A stretch of 64,000 bases of DNA from Streptomyces parvus (GCF_032121415.1 NZ_CP135079.1:3472001-3536000), one strand, 5' to 3'; numbered from the stretch's first letter, positions 44,525 to 53,578 are shown. Notes: generated from the letters alone by a model not told the origin. Translations and numbers: made by a program.

Positions 44525-45271
44525 TCAGGCCGAGCGGCGGCGTCCGGCGAGCACGCCGAACGCGACACCGGCGACACCGATGACGATGCCGATGATGCCC
44601 AGGGTGCGGGCGGTGGTGTCGCTGGAGGAGGAGGACGCGGCGGCGTGGGTCTCCTCGGTCGCCGCGGCGGTGTCGGCGGCCTTGTGGTCGTCGCCTTCCT
44701 TGGTGGCGGCCGCCCCGCTGCCGTGGTGGTCGTCGGCGGCGGCGGACAGCTTCAGGACCGGGGCGGGGCTTTCGGGCTCCTCGCCGCCCTCGGTGGGCTC
44801 CTCGATCCAGCGGACGACTTCCTTGTTGTCGTACGTCTGGATCGCCTTGAAGACGAGCTGGTCGGCGTCCTCGGGGAGCGCGCCGACGGAGACCGGGAAC
44901 TGCTGGAAGTAGCCGGGGGCGATCTCGCTGTCGTCCGCGGTCCAGGTCACCTTGGAGACGGCCTCGGTGATCTTCTTGCCGTGCACTTCGAGAGGCTTGT
45001 CGAGCTTGCTCTTGTCGATCTTGATCTTCCAGCCGGGGACGGCCTGCGGGGTGACGGAGGAGAGCGGGTGGTCGGCCGGGAAGTTGACTTCGAGCTTCAC
45101 CGTCGAGGCCTGGTCGCGCTCGTTGGGGACCTTGAAGTTGAGCGTGGCGTATCCGCCCTTGGCGGCCTCGCCCACCGGCTGGACGCTGACATGGGCGGCG
45201 GCCGGGCCGGCGATCAGCAGGACGGTGGACGCGGCGACGCCGCCGGCGAGGGCGATACGGGAAAGCTTCAT
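44525..45271 (-). CDS. YcnI/DUF1775 copper-binding membrane-anchored protein
   Basis: A 248-residue protein. The signal peptide ends GPAAAHVSVQP, giving the mature N-terminal His of the YcnI monohistidine brace for copper. Residues ~30-165 are DUF1775 (YATLNFKVPNERDQASTVKL, PGYFQQFPVSVGALPEDAD, EPTEGGEEPESPAPVLKL). A His/Asp-rich linker (DDHHGSG, GDDHKAAD) leads to a C-terminal membrane helix and RRR anchor. ATG start behind GGAG. It heads the copper operon ycnI-sco-PCuAC-copCD-dtpA. Confidence 0.93.
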   Translation of the reverse strand: MKLSRIALAGGVAASTVLLIAGPAAAHVSVQPVGEAAKGGYATLNFKVPNERDQASTVKLEVNFPADHPLSSVTPQAVPGWKIKIDKSKLDKPLEVHGKKITEAVSKVTWTADDSEIAPGYFQQFPVSVGALPEDADQLVFKAIQTYDNKEVVRWIEEPTEGGEEPESPAPVLKLSAAADDHHGSGAAATKEGDDHKAADTAAATEETHAAASSSSSDTTARTLGIIGIVIGVAGVAFGVLAGRRRSA

Positions 45272-45421
45272 GGCAGGAATCTCCACAGGGGAACGGAACA
45301 CGGTGGTCCGGCGCGCGGACGCGCGGCGGCATCACGACACCTCGGGATGCGGTTCTGTGCGGACGGTCGCGTGCACAGGGGCGTGCGCGAGCGGCCCGCG
45401 GGGCCCGGTGGAGGCGTCGCG

Positions 45422-46288
45422 TCAGGCTGCGAGGGCGTACGGGGCCGGCGGCCCGCGCCTGATCACCAGGTGCTGCAGAGGATCCCCGGCGGTCGGCAGG
45501 GGGACGTCGTCGCCGTGGCGCGGAGCGCGCGGTCCGGCCACCAGCTGCTCCCGCTCCCCCGCCCGCAGCGAGCGGACGAGGGCGAGCGCGGCGCGCAGGG
45601 ACCGGAGCCGGGCCCCGGCCGCCAGCGCCTGGGCGCTGTGGGCGGAGAGCCGGGCCAGCGCGAAGAGGGCGATCTCGCCGCGGCGCAGCAGCCAGCCGGT
45701 GGCGAGCGCGACGAGGACGTGCGCCAGGAACATCGGCAGGCTCGGCAGCATCGCGGAGACCGCGGCGCAGACCTGTGCGATGCCCGAGGCCCCGTCCGGT
45801 CCCGCCGACACGGCGGCCTGGGCCGCTCCGGACGCCCCGCCCGCCGCGAGATGGCCGTGGCCGCCCGGGAGCGTCAAGGGGTCGATGCCCGCCGAGGAGA
45901 CGATGCGGTGCGCTTCGGCCGCGTTCAGCCGGGCCGTTCCCTCGCCGCACACGAGTCCGGAGGCGAACCGGATGAGCGGGTTGTCGCCGCCCGTGGCCCC
46001 GGCGCCGGCCGGGGCGCTGCCATGGCTGCCGTACGCGAAGAGCACGTGCAGGAGGATCTGCCCGCCGGCCAGCGCGCCCACGATGCCCGGAAGGGAGCGT
46101 TCCCGTCCGGCGAGGAGGGCGGCGAGAGCGAGGACGCCGAGGAATCCGGCGAGCAGCGTCCACGCGGGGACCGCCGTACCGGCGGCGAGCATGTGTCCGG
46201 CCGCGGACAGCACGACGCAGACCGCGGTGAACACCGCGGCCCTCATGAGCCGCAGACCGGCTCCGGCGCGTGCGAGAGGCGTGGACAT
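45422..46288 (-). CDS. Putative integral membrane protein
   Basis: A 288-residue protein with roughly five hydrophobic segments (AAVFTAVCVVLSAAGHMLAA; TLLAGFLGVLALAALLAG; ALAGGQILLHVLFAYG; FLAHVLVALATGWLLRRG), and a His/Gly patch (LPGGHGHLAAGG). No family is recognised with certainty. It lies upstream of, and in line with, the copper operon (150-bp gap), so a link with copper is possible but not shown. ATG start at 46288; GATGAT 9 nt upstream could be a leaderless -10. Confidence 0.72.
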   Translation of the reverse strand: MSTPLARAGAGLRLMRAAVFTAVCVVLSAAGHMLAAGTAVPAWTLLAGFLGVLALAALLAGRERSLPGIVGALAGGQILLHVLFAYGSHGSAPAGAGATGGDNPLIRFASGLVCGEGTARLNAAEAHRIVSSAGIDPLTLPGGHGHLAAGGASGAAQAAVSAGPDGASGIAQVCAAVSAMLPSLPMFLAHVLVALATGWLLRRGEIALFALARLSAHSAQALAAGARLRSLRAALALVRSLRAGEREQLVAGPRAPRHGDDVPLPTAGDPLQHLVIRRGPPAPYALAA

Positions 46289-46541
46289 GGCCGGGACATC
46301 ATCGCACTGCACCCCCGTGCGCCGTACGGCAGGTCCGGAAGATCACCCTCCGTCCCCAACCGTGCTTGTTGCGCCTGTTCGCGGGGGATGTACAGGCCGG
46401 GGCGCGCACCCCGGTCACCTGGACGGGACCCCGGTGGCCCGCGACCGGGCCGGTCCATACACCGGGCGGCCGAATATCCACATCCGCCGAACGAGGGCTC
46501 TCCCACCCGATCCGTGCTTACGAAGTGCCGGGGGCGGCAAT

Positions 46542-46555
46542 ACGTATCGATACGT
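46542..46555. promoter_or_regulatory. 14-bp perfect palindrome ACGTATCGATACGT
   Basis: It lies 26 bp before the ATG of the RsbW-like gene, between its likely promoter and its ribosome site (AGGAGG at 46567-46572). The position suggests a repressor operator. I do not recognise the regulator. Confidence 0.6.
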
Positions 46556-46580
46556 CGAGCCGCAGCCAGGAGGCTGAAAG

Positions 46581-47075
46581 ATGAGCATCTGGTGGTCTCT
46601 CCATTTGCGGCGCGAAGCTGCGAGCGTTCCGCTCGCCCGTCGTTTTCTGCTCGGCACCATGGAAACCGCGGGGGTGGATCCGGACATCTCCTTCGACCTG
46701 TCGGTCGCGCTCAGCGAAGCCTGTGCGAACGCCGTCGAGCACGGCGGCGACCGGACGGTGCTCGGGGAGCCCGGGGATTCCGGGACCGCTCGCCCTCGCG
46801 CGGACTCCGGGCAGTACCGGGTGACGGCCTATCTGGACGGCGAGAAATGCCGTATCGAGGTCAGTGACTCGGGGCCGGGATTTCCCGCCCGCCGCGCGCT
46901 TCGCCCAGCCGCGCATTCCCCCCGGGCCGAGGCCGATGCCGAGAGCGGCCGGGGCCTCGACCTGATCCAGCAGCTCTCCGACCACGTCCAGTTCGGCAAC
47001 CGGCCGGGCCGCGGCGCGGTGGTGAGCTTCGACAAGGTCCTGAAATGGCGCGAGGGCGCGCTGCTCACGGTGTAG
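46581..47075 (+). CDS. RsbW/SpoIIAB-type ATP-binding protein (anti-sigma factor-like)
   Basis: A 164-residue GHKL ATPase. The N box is LSVALSEACANAVEHGGD (~40-57), G1 is EVSDSGPGFP (~93-102), and G2 is GRGLDLIQQLSDH (~124-136). Such proteins bind sigma factors or anti-anti-sigma factors and act as serine kinases in partner switching. AGGAGG precedes the ATG. A SpoIIE-type phosphatase gene lies 1.6 kb away, which is the natural counterpart, though the pairing is inferred. Confidence 0.9.
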   Translation: MSIWWSLHLRREAASVPLARRFLLGTMETAGVDPDISFDLSVALSEACANAVEHGGDRTVLGEPGDSGTARPRADSGQYRVTAYLDGEKCRIEVSDSGPGFPARRALRPAAHSPRAEADAESGRGLDLIQQLSDHVQFGNRPGRGAVVSFDKVLKWREGALLTV

Positions 47076-47112
47076 TGAGCGGCGCGCCCCGGCGCGTGTC
47101 GTACGGGAGGGG

Positions 47113-48594
47113 TCAGCCCTTCAGCCGCGCCATCCAGGCTTCGACCTCGTCCGCCTGACGCGGCAGCGAGTCGGAGAGGTTCCGGTTGCCGTCCTCGGTG
47201 ACGAGGATGTCGTCCTCGATCCGGACGCCGATGCCCCGGTACTCCTCGGGCACGGTCAGGTCGTCGGCCTGGAAGTACAGACCGGGCTCGACGGTCAGGC
47301 AGACGCCCGGCTCCAGCGTGCCGTTGACGTACGTCTCGGTGCGCGCGGCGGCGCAGTCGTGGACGTCCATGCCGAGCATGTGGCCGGTGCCGTGCAGGGT
47401 CCAGCGGCGCTGGAGGCCCAGCTCCAGGACCTTGTCCACGGACAGGTCGCCGAGCAGACCCCACTCGACGAGCTTCTCGGCGAGCACGCGCTGCGCGGCG
47501 TCGTGGAAGTCGCGGTAGTCGGCGCCGGGCTTCACGGCGGCGATGCCCGCCTCCTGGGCCTCGTACACCGCGTCGTAGATCTTGCGCTGGAGCGGCGAGA
47601 ACGTGCCGTTGATCGGCAGGGTGCGCGTCACGTCGGCGGTGTAGAGGTCGTTGGTCTCGACCCCGGCGTCCAGGAGCAGCAGCTCCCCGGCGCGGACCGC
47701 GCCGTCGTTGCGGACCCAGTGCAGGGTGGTGGCGTGCGGCCCCGCGGCGCAGATCGAGCCGTAGCCGATGTCGTTGCCCTCGATGCGGGCGCGCAGGAAG
47801 AACGTGCCCTCGATGAAGCGCTCGCTGGTCGCCTCGGCCTTGTCGAGGCTCTTCACGACGTCCTCGAAGCCGCGCGCGGTGGCGTCGCACGCCTTCTGCA
47901 GCTCGGCGATCTCGAAGGCGTCCTTCACCAGGCGGGCCTCGGAGAGGTGGACGCGCAGCTCCTCGTCGCGCTCCGCGGTGACCTTGTCGGTGAGGGCGGC
48001 CTCGATGGCGGCGTCGTGGCCGCGCACGTTGCGGACGGGGCCGGTGGCCTCGGCCAGCGCGGCGGGCAGCTCGCGGACGTCCTTCGCGGGGATGCCCAGC
48101 AGCTGCTCGGCCTCGGTGAGGGAGTGGCGGCGGCCGACCCACAGCTCACCCTGGCCGTCGAGCCAGAACTCGCCGTTCTCGCGGTCGGAGCGCGGCAGCA
48201 GGTAGATGGTGGCCTCGTGGCCGGAGCCGCCCGTCGGCTCCAGGACGAGGACGCCGTCCTGGGTCTGGTCACCGGTGAGGTACGCGTACTCGGTGGAGGC
48301 GCGGAAGGCGTACTCGGTGTCGTTGGAGCGGGTCTTCAGGTTGCCCGCGGGGATGACCAGGCGCTCGCCGGGGAAGCGGGCGGAGAGCGCGGCACGGCGG
48401 TTCGCCGTGTGCTCGGCCTGGGGGATCGGCCGGAGATCGCGCAGCTCGGTGTCGGCCCAGCCCGACTTCATGTTCTCGGCGAGCTCGTCGGAGACGGCCG
48501 GGTAGAGGCCGTTCTTCCGCTGCTTGATCGCCTCCGCTGCTTCGTTCTCTTCGGTCTCCTGCTCCGGGGTCTCCGGAATGATCTCCTCAGACAC
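47113..48594 (-). CDS. pepP: Xaa-Pro aminopeptidase (aminopeptidase P)
   Basis: A 493-residue M24 metallopeptidase that removes an N-terminal residue next to proline. The N-terminal ~200 residues are the AMP_N domain. The catalytic pita-bread domain shows the five metal ligands: Asp in LLLDAGVETND, Asp in DLYTADVTRTLP, His in LHGTGHMLGMDVHD, Glu in VEPGLYF, and Glu in IEDDILVTEDGN. GTG start (VSEEIIPETPEQ) behind AAGGAGAG. Length is usual for the family. Confidence 0.95.
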   Translation of the reverse strand: MSEEIIPETPEQETEENEAAEAIKQRKNGLYPAVSDELAENMKSGWADTELRDLRPIPQAEHTANRRAALSARFPGERLVIPAGNLKTRSNDTEYAFRASTEYAYLTGDQTQDGVLVLEPTGGSGHEATIYLLPRSDRENGEFWLDGQGELWVGRRHSLTEAEQLLGIPAKDVRELPAALAEATGPVRNVRGHDAAIEAALTDKVTAERDEELRVHLSEARLVKDAFEIAELQKACDATARGFEDVVKSLDKAEATSERFIEGTFFLRARIEGNDIGYGSICAAGPHATTLHWVRNDGAVRAGELLLLDAGVETNDLYTADVTRTLPINGTFSPLQRKIYDAVYEAQEAGIAAVKPGADYRDFHDAAQRVLAEKLVEWGLLGDLSVDKVLELGLQRRWTLHGTGHMLGMDVHDCAAARTETYVNGTLEPGVCLTVEPGLYFQADDLTVPEEYRGIGVRIEDDILVTEDGNRNLSDSLPRQADEVEAWMARLKG

Positions 48595-48722
48595 GATTTG
48601 TCTCTCCTTGATACGACACTGGACCATCACCCATCGTACGGGCGTACGGAAGGGGGCTCAGGGCCGAAGGGCCTGTTACCGCGGAGAGCGTCGGGGAGGG
48701 CTTCGCAGGGGCCGCCGAGGCG

Positions 48723-50147
48723 TCAGTCGAAGTGGGCGGCGAGGATCACGACGTCCTCGGTGGAGTCGCTCCGGTCGAGGCCGTCGGGGAGCATCGTGCG
48801 CAGGACGTGGTCGGCCACGGCTGCCGGATCGTGCCGGCCCGCCTTCGGTACGGAAGCGGCGGCGGAGTGCAGCCGGGCGAAGGCGCGGTCCATCGCGTCC
48901 CCGGTGCGGCGCAGCAGCCCGTCCGTATAGAGAAGCACCGTTTCGCCGGGAGCCGGACTGAGCTCCACACTCGGCGCCTCCCAGCAGGCGAGCATCCCGA
49001 GCGGGGCGGAGAGCGTCGTCTCGACGTACTCGCAGCGCCGGTCGCCGAGGATCAGCGGCGGGGTGTGCCCGGCCCCGGCCAGCACGACCTTGCGGGCGGT
49101 GGGCTCGCAGTAGGCGAACAGGGCGGTGGCGGTCCGCGCGGGTTCGGTGAGCCGCAGCAGCAGCTCCAGGTCGGAGAGTACGGCGACGGGGTCCTCGCCC
49201 TCCATCACCGCGTACGCCCGCAGGCTGGCGCGGAGCCGGCCCATCGCGGCCATCGCGCTCGGCCCGGACCCGCCGACGGAGCCGACGGCGAGGCCGAGGG
49301 CGTGGTCGGGCAGCGGCAGCGCGTCGTACCAGTCGCCGCCGCCGCGGGGGCCGGTGCGGTGCCGGGCGGCGAGCTGGACGCCGGGGATCCGGGGGAGCCG
49401 GCTGGGCAGCAGCTCCTCGGCGACGGCCGCGACGTCCGCCCGGGCGCGCTCCAGTTCGACCAGGCGGGCCAGGTGCTCGGTGGCGTAGCGCGCGTAGAGG
49501 CCGGCGAGGTGGCGCTGCTTCTGTGCGGGCTCGGCCGGTTCGTCGTAGAGCCAGAGCGCCGCGCCCAGACGGCCGGCCGTCTCCGAGGCGAGGGGGAGGG
49601 TGTAGCTCGCGGCGTAGCCGAGCCGGGTGGCGACGTCGCGGTGCCGGGGGTCGAGGTCCTGCTCGCCGAGCAGGTCGGGGCTGGCGATGCCGTCGGCCGT
49701 GTCCGGCAGCCCGTCGAGGACGCGGCCCAGCGCGGTGGCCGTGCGCGGCACGGTCTCGATATGCCCGAGCTCGGCACGGGTGAGCCCGAGACCGCGAGTG
49801 GCGGAGGGGCCTTCGCCGTTCGCCTGTTCCAGAACGAGAAGTCCGCGGCGGGCCCCCAAGAGGGCGGCTCCGGCCTGCAGCAGCTCGTCGAGGGCGGAGT
49901 CGAGGGTGCCCGTCCCGGCCAGCCGCTCGGTGAGTTCGTGCAGGGTCGTGAGGTCCGAGACCCAGCCCGCCAGGCGGTCCTGGATGAAGGCTCCGGGCGG
50001 TCCCGGGACCTCTCTCAGGGGCGCGGAAGTGTGTGTTGAAACCGGAACCTCTGGATCGATTCCAGCCACTTTCGGCAGGTGTGGGGCGCTCATGGCAGCC
50101 AGCTTTCCGACCGGTACGATTCGTCGAATAGCATCGCAAACCCCCAT
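48723..50147 (-). CDS. GAF/PP2C (SpoIIE-type) serine phosphatase
   Basis: A protein of up to 474 residues. A GAF-like sensor occupies ~95-245 (TLHELTERLAGTGTLDSALD ...), followed by a PP2C/SpoIIE domain at ~255-470 with AEELLPSRLPRIPGVQLAAR, GGGDWYDALPLPDHALGLAVG, AGHTPPLIL, LLYTDGLLRRT. These phosphatases restore anti-anti-sigma factors. In the metal motif the usual GDV(S/M)GHG is VGSVGGSGPSA, so a conserved Asp and Gly-His are altered. ATG at 50147 (MGVCDAIRR) or at 50093 (MSAPHLPKV); neither has a strong ribosome site. Confidence 0.85.
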   Translation of the reverse strand: MGVCDAIRRIVPVGKLAAMSAPHLPKVAGIDPEVPVSTHTSAPLREVPGPPGAFIQDRLAGWVSDLTTLHELTERLAGTGTLDSALDELLQAGAALLGARRGLLVLEQANGEGPSATRGLGLTRAELGHIETVPRTATALGRVLDGLPDTADGIASPDLLGEQDLDPRHRDVATRLGYAASYTLPLASETAGRLGAALWLYDEPAEPAQKQRHLAGLYARYATEHLARLVELERARADVAAVAEELLPSRLPRIPGVQLAARHRTGPRGGGDWYDALPLPDHALGLAVGSVGGSGPSAMAAMGRLRASLRAYAVMEGEDPVAVLSDLELLLRLTEPARTATALFAYCEPTARKVVLAGAGHTPPLILGDRRCEYVETTLSAPLGMLACWEAPSVELSPAPGETVLLYTDGLLRRTGDAMDRAFARLHSAAASVPKAGRHDPAAVADHVLRTMLPDGLDRSDSTEDVVILAAHFD

Positions 50148-50828
50148 GTGATTCTGCGCCACTATCAGTGCATCCACATGTACACGCACAAGTAACCCGA
50201 TGTCCAGCATTGTCCCTTCGAGGACGGGGCGATTCGTGCTCTCCCAGTGTCGGTTAACTTGGCCAAAAAATGCACCCTATGGACGCTATTTACGATCGAC
50301 TGGGGCTGCTCGACAGGGGTACCTCCGGGGTCAAGTCGCCGGAGGAGCGTCATCCCGGGCATGCTGGGTACGTAAACGGTGATGCGCGGGCGCAGTTGTG
50401 ATCGCCCAGGAACCCGCCAGCGGGTTCGGGCGTCCTAACCCGTGAACGTGACGCCCCCGCCCCGGACGGCGGGGTTCGCACCAGGGACGGCAGGCGAGGC
50501 GCGGGCCACCCTCGCCCGGCGACCGCCGGCCCGGCTCGACCCGCTCGGTTCGACCCGCACGACTCCGCCGGAGCAGCACGACTCCGCTCGGTCGGTGAGG
50601 CCTTGTCCGGTTCGACTCCGCTCGACTCTGCTCGGTTCGGCTCTGTTCCACCTCGGATCGGTTCGTCTCGGATCGATTCCTGCTCGGCTCGGCTCACGCT
50701 CGGTATCGACAGCACGCCCGTACCGCGGAACTGACGAGCATGTACGCACAGCGAAGAGATACGCACGTGGTGTCACACACGCGTGGTGCCATGTGGACTC
50801 GGCGTTCAACGGAAAGGAACGAGCGCTC
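50148..50828. repeat. Non-coding region with a degenerate short-repeat tract
   Basis: 680 bp without a credible gene. At about 50527-50710 the sequence is a run of degenerate CTCGG / GGTTCG / CGACTC units at roughly 10-bp spacing, on the + strand rich in C, T and G with few A. The flanks hold the divergent promoters of the phosphatase gene and of the primase-domain gene. GGAAAGGAAC at ~50813 is the ribosome site of the latter. Confidence 0.6.
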
Positions 50829-51581
50829 ATGCGCGAGATCCTCGGAAGGCGACGCAGGCTCCGGCTCCGGCGCAAGGAGGCGACCGCCCGGCTCGACGCG
50901 GCCCTGACCTGCGCCACCGTATGGCAGTGGCCCGTGCTTCCCGGAGTGGGGACGGCGCAGGCAGCCGCTCCGTACGGTGAAAGCGCCGGCCTCGGCTGCG
51001 CCTGCCCCGAACCCGACTGCGCCGTACCGGGCGCACACCCCTTCGAGCCCGGCCTGCTGGCGGCCACCACGGACGAGCGCATGGTGCGCTGGTGGTGGAC
51101 CAACCGCCCCGCCGCCCCCGTGCTGCTGGCGACCGGCGGCCGCGCGCCCTGCGCGGTGAGCCTGCCCGCCGTGGCCGGCGCCCGAGCGCTGAGCGCCCTC
51201 GACGCGCTGGGCCTGCGGCTCGGCCCCGTCGTGGCGACGCCCACCCGGTGGTCGCTTCTGGTCGCGCCGTACACCCTGGAGCGGCTCGGCGAGCTGCTGT
51301 ACGCGAAGGACTGGGTGCCCAGCTCGCTCCGGTTCCACGGCGAGGGCGGCTATCTCGTCCTGCCGCCGTCCCGGACCGGCGCGGGCCAGGTCCGCTGGGA
51401 GCGGCACGGGGGGCCGATCGGAGCGGCCGCTTCCGTTGCCGCCCCGGTGTCCCGCGGGCGGGCGAAGGACGGCGCTCCGGCGGTCGCGTCCCCCTGGCTC
51501 CCCGATGTCGAAGCGGTCCTGGACGCCTTGGTCGAGGCGAGCACCGGTGCGCCGGGCGGGGGCAGCCGGCTCGCCTACTGA
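50829..51581 (+). CDS. Bifunctional DNA primase/polymerase N-terminal domain protein
   Basis: A 250-residue protein with the small Prim-Pol-like domain common in Streptomyces chromosomes. Features: WPVLPGVGTAQ near the N-terminus, a Cys pair region CACPEPDCAVPGAHPFEPG that looks like a metal-binding knuckle, RWWWTNRPAAPVLLATG, and GGYLVLPPSRTGAGQVRW. The catalytic Asp-x-Asp expected of active Prim-Pol enzymes is not visible (position occupied by AVSLPAVAGA), so it may be non-catalytic. The ATG at 50829 follows GGAAAGG. Function unknown. Confidence 0.78.
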   Translation: MREILGRRRRLRLRRKEATARLDAALTCATVWQWPVLPGVGTAQAAAPYGESAGLGCACPEPDCAVPGAHPFEPGLLAATTDERMVRWWWTNRPAAPVLLATGGRAPCAVSLPAVAGARALSALDALGLRLGPVVATPTRWSLLVAPYTLERLGELLYAKDWVPSSLRFHGEGGYLVLPPSRTGAGQVRWERHGGPIGAAASVAAPVSRGRAKDGAPAVASPWLPDVEAVLDALVEASTGAPGGGSRLAY

Positions 51582-51747
51582 CCTCCTGAGGCTTCGGTCG
51601 GGGCAGCCCGGCGTCCGGCTCACTCGAACGGGTGTGAGCCGGGCGGGATCCGAGGCAATCGGGTGCCGGGCGCCCCGACGGCACGTATTCCGTCGATATC
51701 GTCGGCCCGTCGTCAGGAATTCCGCGCAGTTGCCAGGTGGGGCCACC

Positions 51748-52371
51748 ATGAATCTCCGCATGATCGGTCTCACGGCAGCCGTGGCGTGCGGAAGTCTTGT
51801 TCCGCTGGTTGCGTCCGCGGATCCCGCCGTTGCTCCGGATGCCGTATCGGCTGATCCGGTCGCCGAGAAATCATCTGGCGGATCGCCAGAAAGTCTTAGG
51901 CCAAAGGTTTCTGATCGGCCATCCGGAGATGATCCCGCCGCCCTTTCTTCGACATTGCCGAAATCACCATCGGGAATGAGCGCGGAAGCCGGTTCCCTGG
52001 CGGAGTTTGATCGTTCGGGTGCGGCGGCGCGGTGCGGGCCCGAGGTGGTCGCACCGGAGGGCGTCGAAGCGCAGACCTGTGTCATGGCCCGGGGGGATAC
52101 GGTGTGGGCGCGCGTCTACTACCGGAACGCGACCGGTGAGGAACTCCGTTCCGTGCTCACGTTGATGGGGCCGGGCGGGCGGACCGTGGAGCTGCACTGC
52201 GCACCGGCCGCGCACGACGAGCCGGACACCTGCCAGACGCCGGGCGTCCCCTCCTCGGGCACGCCCGGATCCGCCACGGCGGTCACGGAGTTCGTGGGCG
52301 CGGGGCCGGTGGAGGAGGCGCCGCTGCTGCTGCGCGCCGGATCGGAACGGCCACCGGTCACCGGGGGCTGA
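51748..52371 (+). CDS. Secreted protein of unknown function
   Basis: A 207-residue protein. A signal peptide (MNLRMIGLTAAVACGSLVPL VASADP, cleavage probably after VASA) is followed by a low-complexity Ser/Pro/Asp segment to ~85, then a small domain with four Cys (RCGPEVV, AQTCVMARG, LHCAPAAHDE, DTCQTPG) and beta-rich sequence (TVWARVYYRNATGEELRSVL). The Cys spacing suggests two disulfides. No family recognised. Codon use in the 51840-51960 stretch is less GC-biased than in its neighbours. Confidence 0.75.
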   Translation: MNLRMIGLTAAVACGSLVPLVASADPAVAPDAVSADPVAEKSSGGSPESLRPKVSDRPSGDDPAALSSTLPKSPSGMSAEAGSLAEFDRSGAAARCGPEVVAPEGVEAQTCVMARGDTVWARVYYRNATGEELRSVLTLMGPGGRTVELHCAPAAHDEPDTCQTPGVPSSGTPGSATAVTEFVGAGPVEEAPLLLRAGSERPPVTGG

Positions 52372-52448
52372 GGAACGGGCACCGGTCGCCGGGGCTGAGG
52401 GCCGCGCCCGGGAGTGTCACGGGGCGGGCCGCAGCCGGAGACGAGAAC

Positions 52449-52488
52449 GCCCGGTCGCTGGCGACGGGGGATGCACCAGCGACCGGGC
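52449..52488. terminator. Bidirectional terminator between convergent genes
   Basis: Perfect 13-bp stem (52449-52461 with 52476-52488) and a 14-nt loop, between stops at 52371 and 52613. Confidence 0.8.
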
Positions 52489-52612
52489 TTCCAGAACCGT
52501 AACAAGAGATCTGCTGTTCGCAAATTCGATCTCGCCTGTAGGGACGCCGATTTACTTACGAGTACGGTGAGTTGTGACGCGGGTCACCGTCTGCGGCGTC
52601 CTGGTGCCACCC

Positions 52613-53578
52613 TCAGCTGAGGGTCACCTGACGGTTGGTGAGACCGCCCCGGGCGCGGCGTTCCTCGGCGGTGAGCGGGGCGTCGGACGCGAGCGCCGTC
52701 GCCAGTCGCTCGGCGAACTCGACGGCGGGCTTCTCGCACGCCTCGGCCCCCATCGAGCTCGGCAGGTCCCAGACGGGAACCACGAGGCCGTGCGCCCGGA
52801 ACGACCCGACCAGCCGGGTGTCGTCGCCGAGCGAGGAGGTGCCCGCGGCGTGCAGCCGGGCGAGCGCGTCGAGGAGCTGTTCCTCGGGGTGCGGCATGAC
52901 CCAGCGCAGGTGGTTCTTCTCCGGGGTCTCGCACCAGTACGCGGCGTCGACGCCGGACAGCAGCGTCGTCGGGATCGCGGCGGCGTTCGCGCGCTCCAGC
53001 GATGCGGACACCTCGGCGGTGGCGTTCTCCGCGTCCGGCACCCAGAACTCGAACCCGGAGTGCACCTCCGGCTCAAAGGCGGCGTCCGGGTCGAGGAGGT
53101 CCTGGAGGCGCGGACCGTCGGCCGGTACACGGCGGGCGGCGACCGGGGTGCCGGGCTCGGCCTCCAGGGCGCGCTGGAGGGTGTCCGCGAGGTCGCGGCT
53201 GAGGTCGCCGGAGGAGGTGTCGTTCTGCAGGGCGAGCAGGACGGAACCGTCGTCGCGGCGCAGCGCCGGCCAGGCCATCGGCAGGACCGTCGCGAGCTTC
53301 ACCGACGGAACCCCGTCGGGCAGCCCGTCCTTGAGGGTCAGCTCGACCGTGGCGGCGGGCACCAGCTCGCGCAGCGCGACCCAGTCGCACTCGCCCGCGA
53401 GTCCCTCGAAGGGGCGATGCACGAGCTCGGTCACGGCCTGGGCGGCGGCGCGTCCGTGACATGCCTTGTAACGGCGGCCAGATCCGCACGGGCAGGGCTC
53501 ACGGGCCCCGACGACCGGGATCTCACCGTCCTTGAGCTGCTGCTTCCCGGCCTTGGACTGAGGGCGCTTCTTGGCCAT
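52613..53578 (-). CDS. DUF5926 family protein with N-terminal SEC-C zinc motif
   Basis: A 321-residue cytoplasmic protein. The N-terminus is basic (MAKKRPQSKAGKQQLKDGEI) and carries a SEC-C motif (C-x-C-x8-C-H) in CPCGSGRRYKACHGR, a zinc knuckle also found at the end of SecA. The rest is the actinomycete DUF5926 region (LHRP-type FEGLAGECDWVALRELVPAA, WVPDAENATAEVSASLERAN, NHLRWVMPHPEEQLLDALAR). Function unknown. The second of two ATGs (53578) is chosen, with GGGAG 10 nt upstream. Confidence 0.88.
   Translation of the reverse strand: MAKKRPQSKAGKQQLKDGEIPVVGAREPCPCGSGRRYKACHGRAAAQAVTELVHRPFEGLAGECDWVALRELVPAATVELTLKDGLPDGVPSVKLATVLPMAWPALRRDDGSVLLALQNDTSSGDLSRDLADTLQRALEAEPGTPVAARRVPADGPRLQDLLDPDAAFEPEVHSGFEFWVPDAENATAEVSASLERANAAAIPTTLLSGVDAAYWCETPEKNHLRWVMPHPEEQLLDALARLHAAGTSSLGDDTRLVGSFRAHGLVVPVWDLPSSMGAEACEKPAVEFAERLATALASDAPLTAEERRARGGLTNRQVTLS

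Noticed and set aside
52501..52612. AT-richer stretch between convergent genes taken as a possible small-RNA promoter
   Set aside because: No paired -10/-35 elements or following terminator were convincing.
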